Positions 6,273 through 6,924 of a stretch of 6,924 bases of DNA are shown one piece after another. The DNA lies in assembly GCA_019456245.1 (NCBI GenBank), contig VRUF01000151.1:1-6924 (forward strand), in the 5' to 3' direction. The position numbers were made by a program, and so were the translations under genes. This DNA comes from Planctomycetota bacterium (GTDB lineage Bacteria; Planctomycetota; Phycisphaerae; Sedimentisphaerales; Anaerohalosphaeraceae). Below the pieces are notes generated by a model. It was not told the origin of the DNA. It did not search any database and saw only the letters and a list, made by a program, of their open reading frames with translations. Each line of letters begins with the position of its first letter. The first letter of the stretch is position 1.

Positions 6273-6923
6273 CTATTTCAGGTCTGGGTCCGGCTGCCTA
6301 AGCTCCGTTATTAGTGCCGCTATCGTCGATATTACGGCAAAGGGGAACATTCGCCATGCGAAGCAGGATACTATATTGCCAACGGAAAGCTCAATATTTT
6401 GGCTTTGGGCCGTAAATATCGTGATTATTGCGTAAAAAAGCCCCGTAAGTGCCCCAGCAGCGGTGGCGGAAATAATGCGTTTCAATCTCACCATGCCGCC
6501 TGCATAACGTGTCGTTACAGCGCCGACCAGGTATGGGAGTATTATAACGAGATACCAGATTCTTTTTAAACCGGGTACGGGAAGCAGGCCTGTATCATCG
6601 AAATACATTCTCTCAACAAAGCCGAAGACTACAGCAGGAATTAGAGCGCAAAAGGGAATATGCCAGAGGCGTGTTTTCAGCGAAGATCGAAGTTCTGAGA
6701 TTTTCATCATTCGCCTTTTGACCGTCAGGGGCCAGTTGTAGAAAAGGCAGAATATCCAGTGCTCAAGCAATGCCCCACGTTCACCGAAAACCGGAACGAT
6801 GTGGACGGCACTTGTTGCCCAGTGTGCAGCCATAAAACGTGCCAGTGCAGGGTAGCGATAATTCATCTGTATCGGAAACGCGAGGTAGCCGATGTATTTA
6901 CAATAGCTTAGAAAGATAGCGAT
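6273..6923 (-). CDS. Multi-pass membrane protein of unknown function, 5' end outside the window
   Basis: The frame is open from the right window edge to the TAG at 6273, giving 216 visible residues with no upstream stop, so the true start probably lies outside. I do not recognise the family. The first 70 residues are rich in aromatic residues (for example HIVPVFGERGALLEHW at 41-56) and end in the basic stretch VKRR at 68-71. Four clear hydrophobic segments follow near residues 89-106, 121-138, 150-170 and 185-207, with a short polar C-terminus LRQPDPDLK. The ATG at 6866 has no ribosome binding site. An in-frame ATG at 6707 has AAAAGG six bases upstream and would give a 144-residue four-segment protein; the preceding 72 codons would then need another explanation. 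A predicted terminator follows the stop, so this gene probably ends a separate transcription unit. Confidence 0.7.
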   Translation of the reverse strand: MAIFLSYCKYIGYLAFPIQMNYRYPALARFMAAHWATSAVHIVPVFGERGALLEHWIFCLFYNWPLTVKRRMMKISELRSSLKTRLWHIPFCALIPAVVFGFVERMYFDDTGLLPVPGLKRIWYLVIILPYLVGAVTTRYAGGMVRLKRIISATAAGALTGLFYAIITIFTAQSQNIELSVGNIVSCFAWRMFPFAVISTIAALITELRQPDPDLK

Positions 6924-6924
6924 G

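Noticed and set aside
1..6924. Mobile elements, CRISPR arrays, tRNA or rRNA genes, or defence-system genes.
   Set aside because: I saw no transposase or nuclease motifs, inverted terminal repeats, spaced repeat arrays or tRNA-like cloverleaf sequences. Nearly the whole window is explained by minus-strand coding genes.

Overview
This window is most likely a bacterial chromosomal housekeeping region. Every gene I can support lies on the minus strand, so it reads right to left. Composition is mid G+C by eye (not computed). The block purA-uppS-cdsA-phoH-7TM/HD hydrolase, tightly packed and without dxr/rseP after cdsA, together with a CdsA signature reading PGFGG...DVIDS instead of the textbook PGHGG...DRIDS, suggests the Planctomycetota (perhaps a Phycisphaerae/Sedimentisphaerales-type lineage). 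That placement is an inference from remembered gene order and motif variants, not from a search.

Layout in transcription order. (1) 6923-6273: the 3' part of an unrecognised multi-pass membrane protein, cut by the window edge. (2) 6260-6223: a probable rho-independent terminator, followed at 6209-6181 by a candidate sigma-70-type promoter. A 10-base direct repeat (ATTTACAACA on the + strand) lies around this promoter. (3) 6135-5383: a 250-residue soluble protein of unknown function. (4) 5349-4867: a 160-residue protein with two membrane segments and a cytosolic tail that looks like a bacterial PH-type domain. (5) 4804-3527: adenylosuccinate synthetase PurA. (6) 3525-2758: undecaprenyl diphosphate synthase UppS, starting one base after the purA stop codon. 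(7) 2723-1857: phosphatidate cytidylyltransferase CdsA. (8) 1841-900: a PhoH-family ATPase with a GTG start. (9) 882-1: the N-terminal 294 residues of a 7TM-HD (PgpH/YqfF-like) protein, cut by the left edge just before its HD catalytic domain.

Intergenic gaps from gene 3 onward are 1 to 62 bases, and none holds a visible terminator. One transcript from the 6209-6181 promoter through all seven genes is therefore plausible. The shared theme is envelope precursor supply (UppS makes the polyprenyl carrier, CdsA makes CDP-diacylglycerol) combined with purine nucleotide supply (PurA), RNA metabolism (PhoH) and probable nucleotide second-messenger breakdown (7TM-HD).

The window is mostly conserved core metabolism, and I see no mobile element, CRISPR array, RNA gene or defence system. 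The points worth a second look are the apparent loss of the extracellular sensor domain from the 7TM-HD protein, the altered CdsA signature, the unknown soluble protein/PH-like membrane protein pair ahead of purA, and the unrecognised truncated membrane protein at the right edge.
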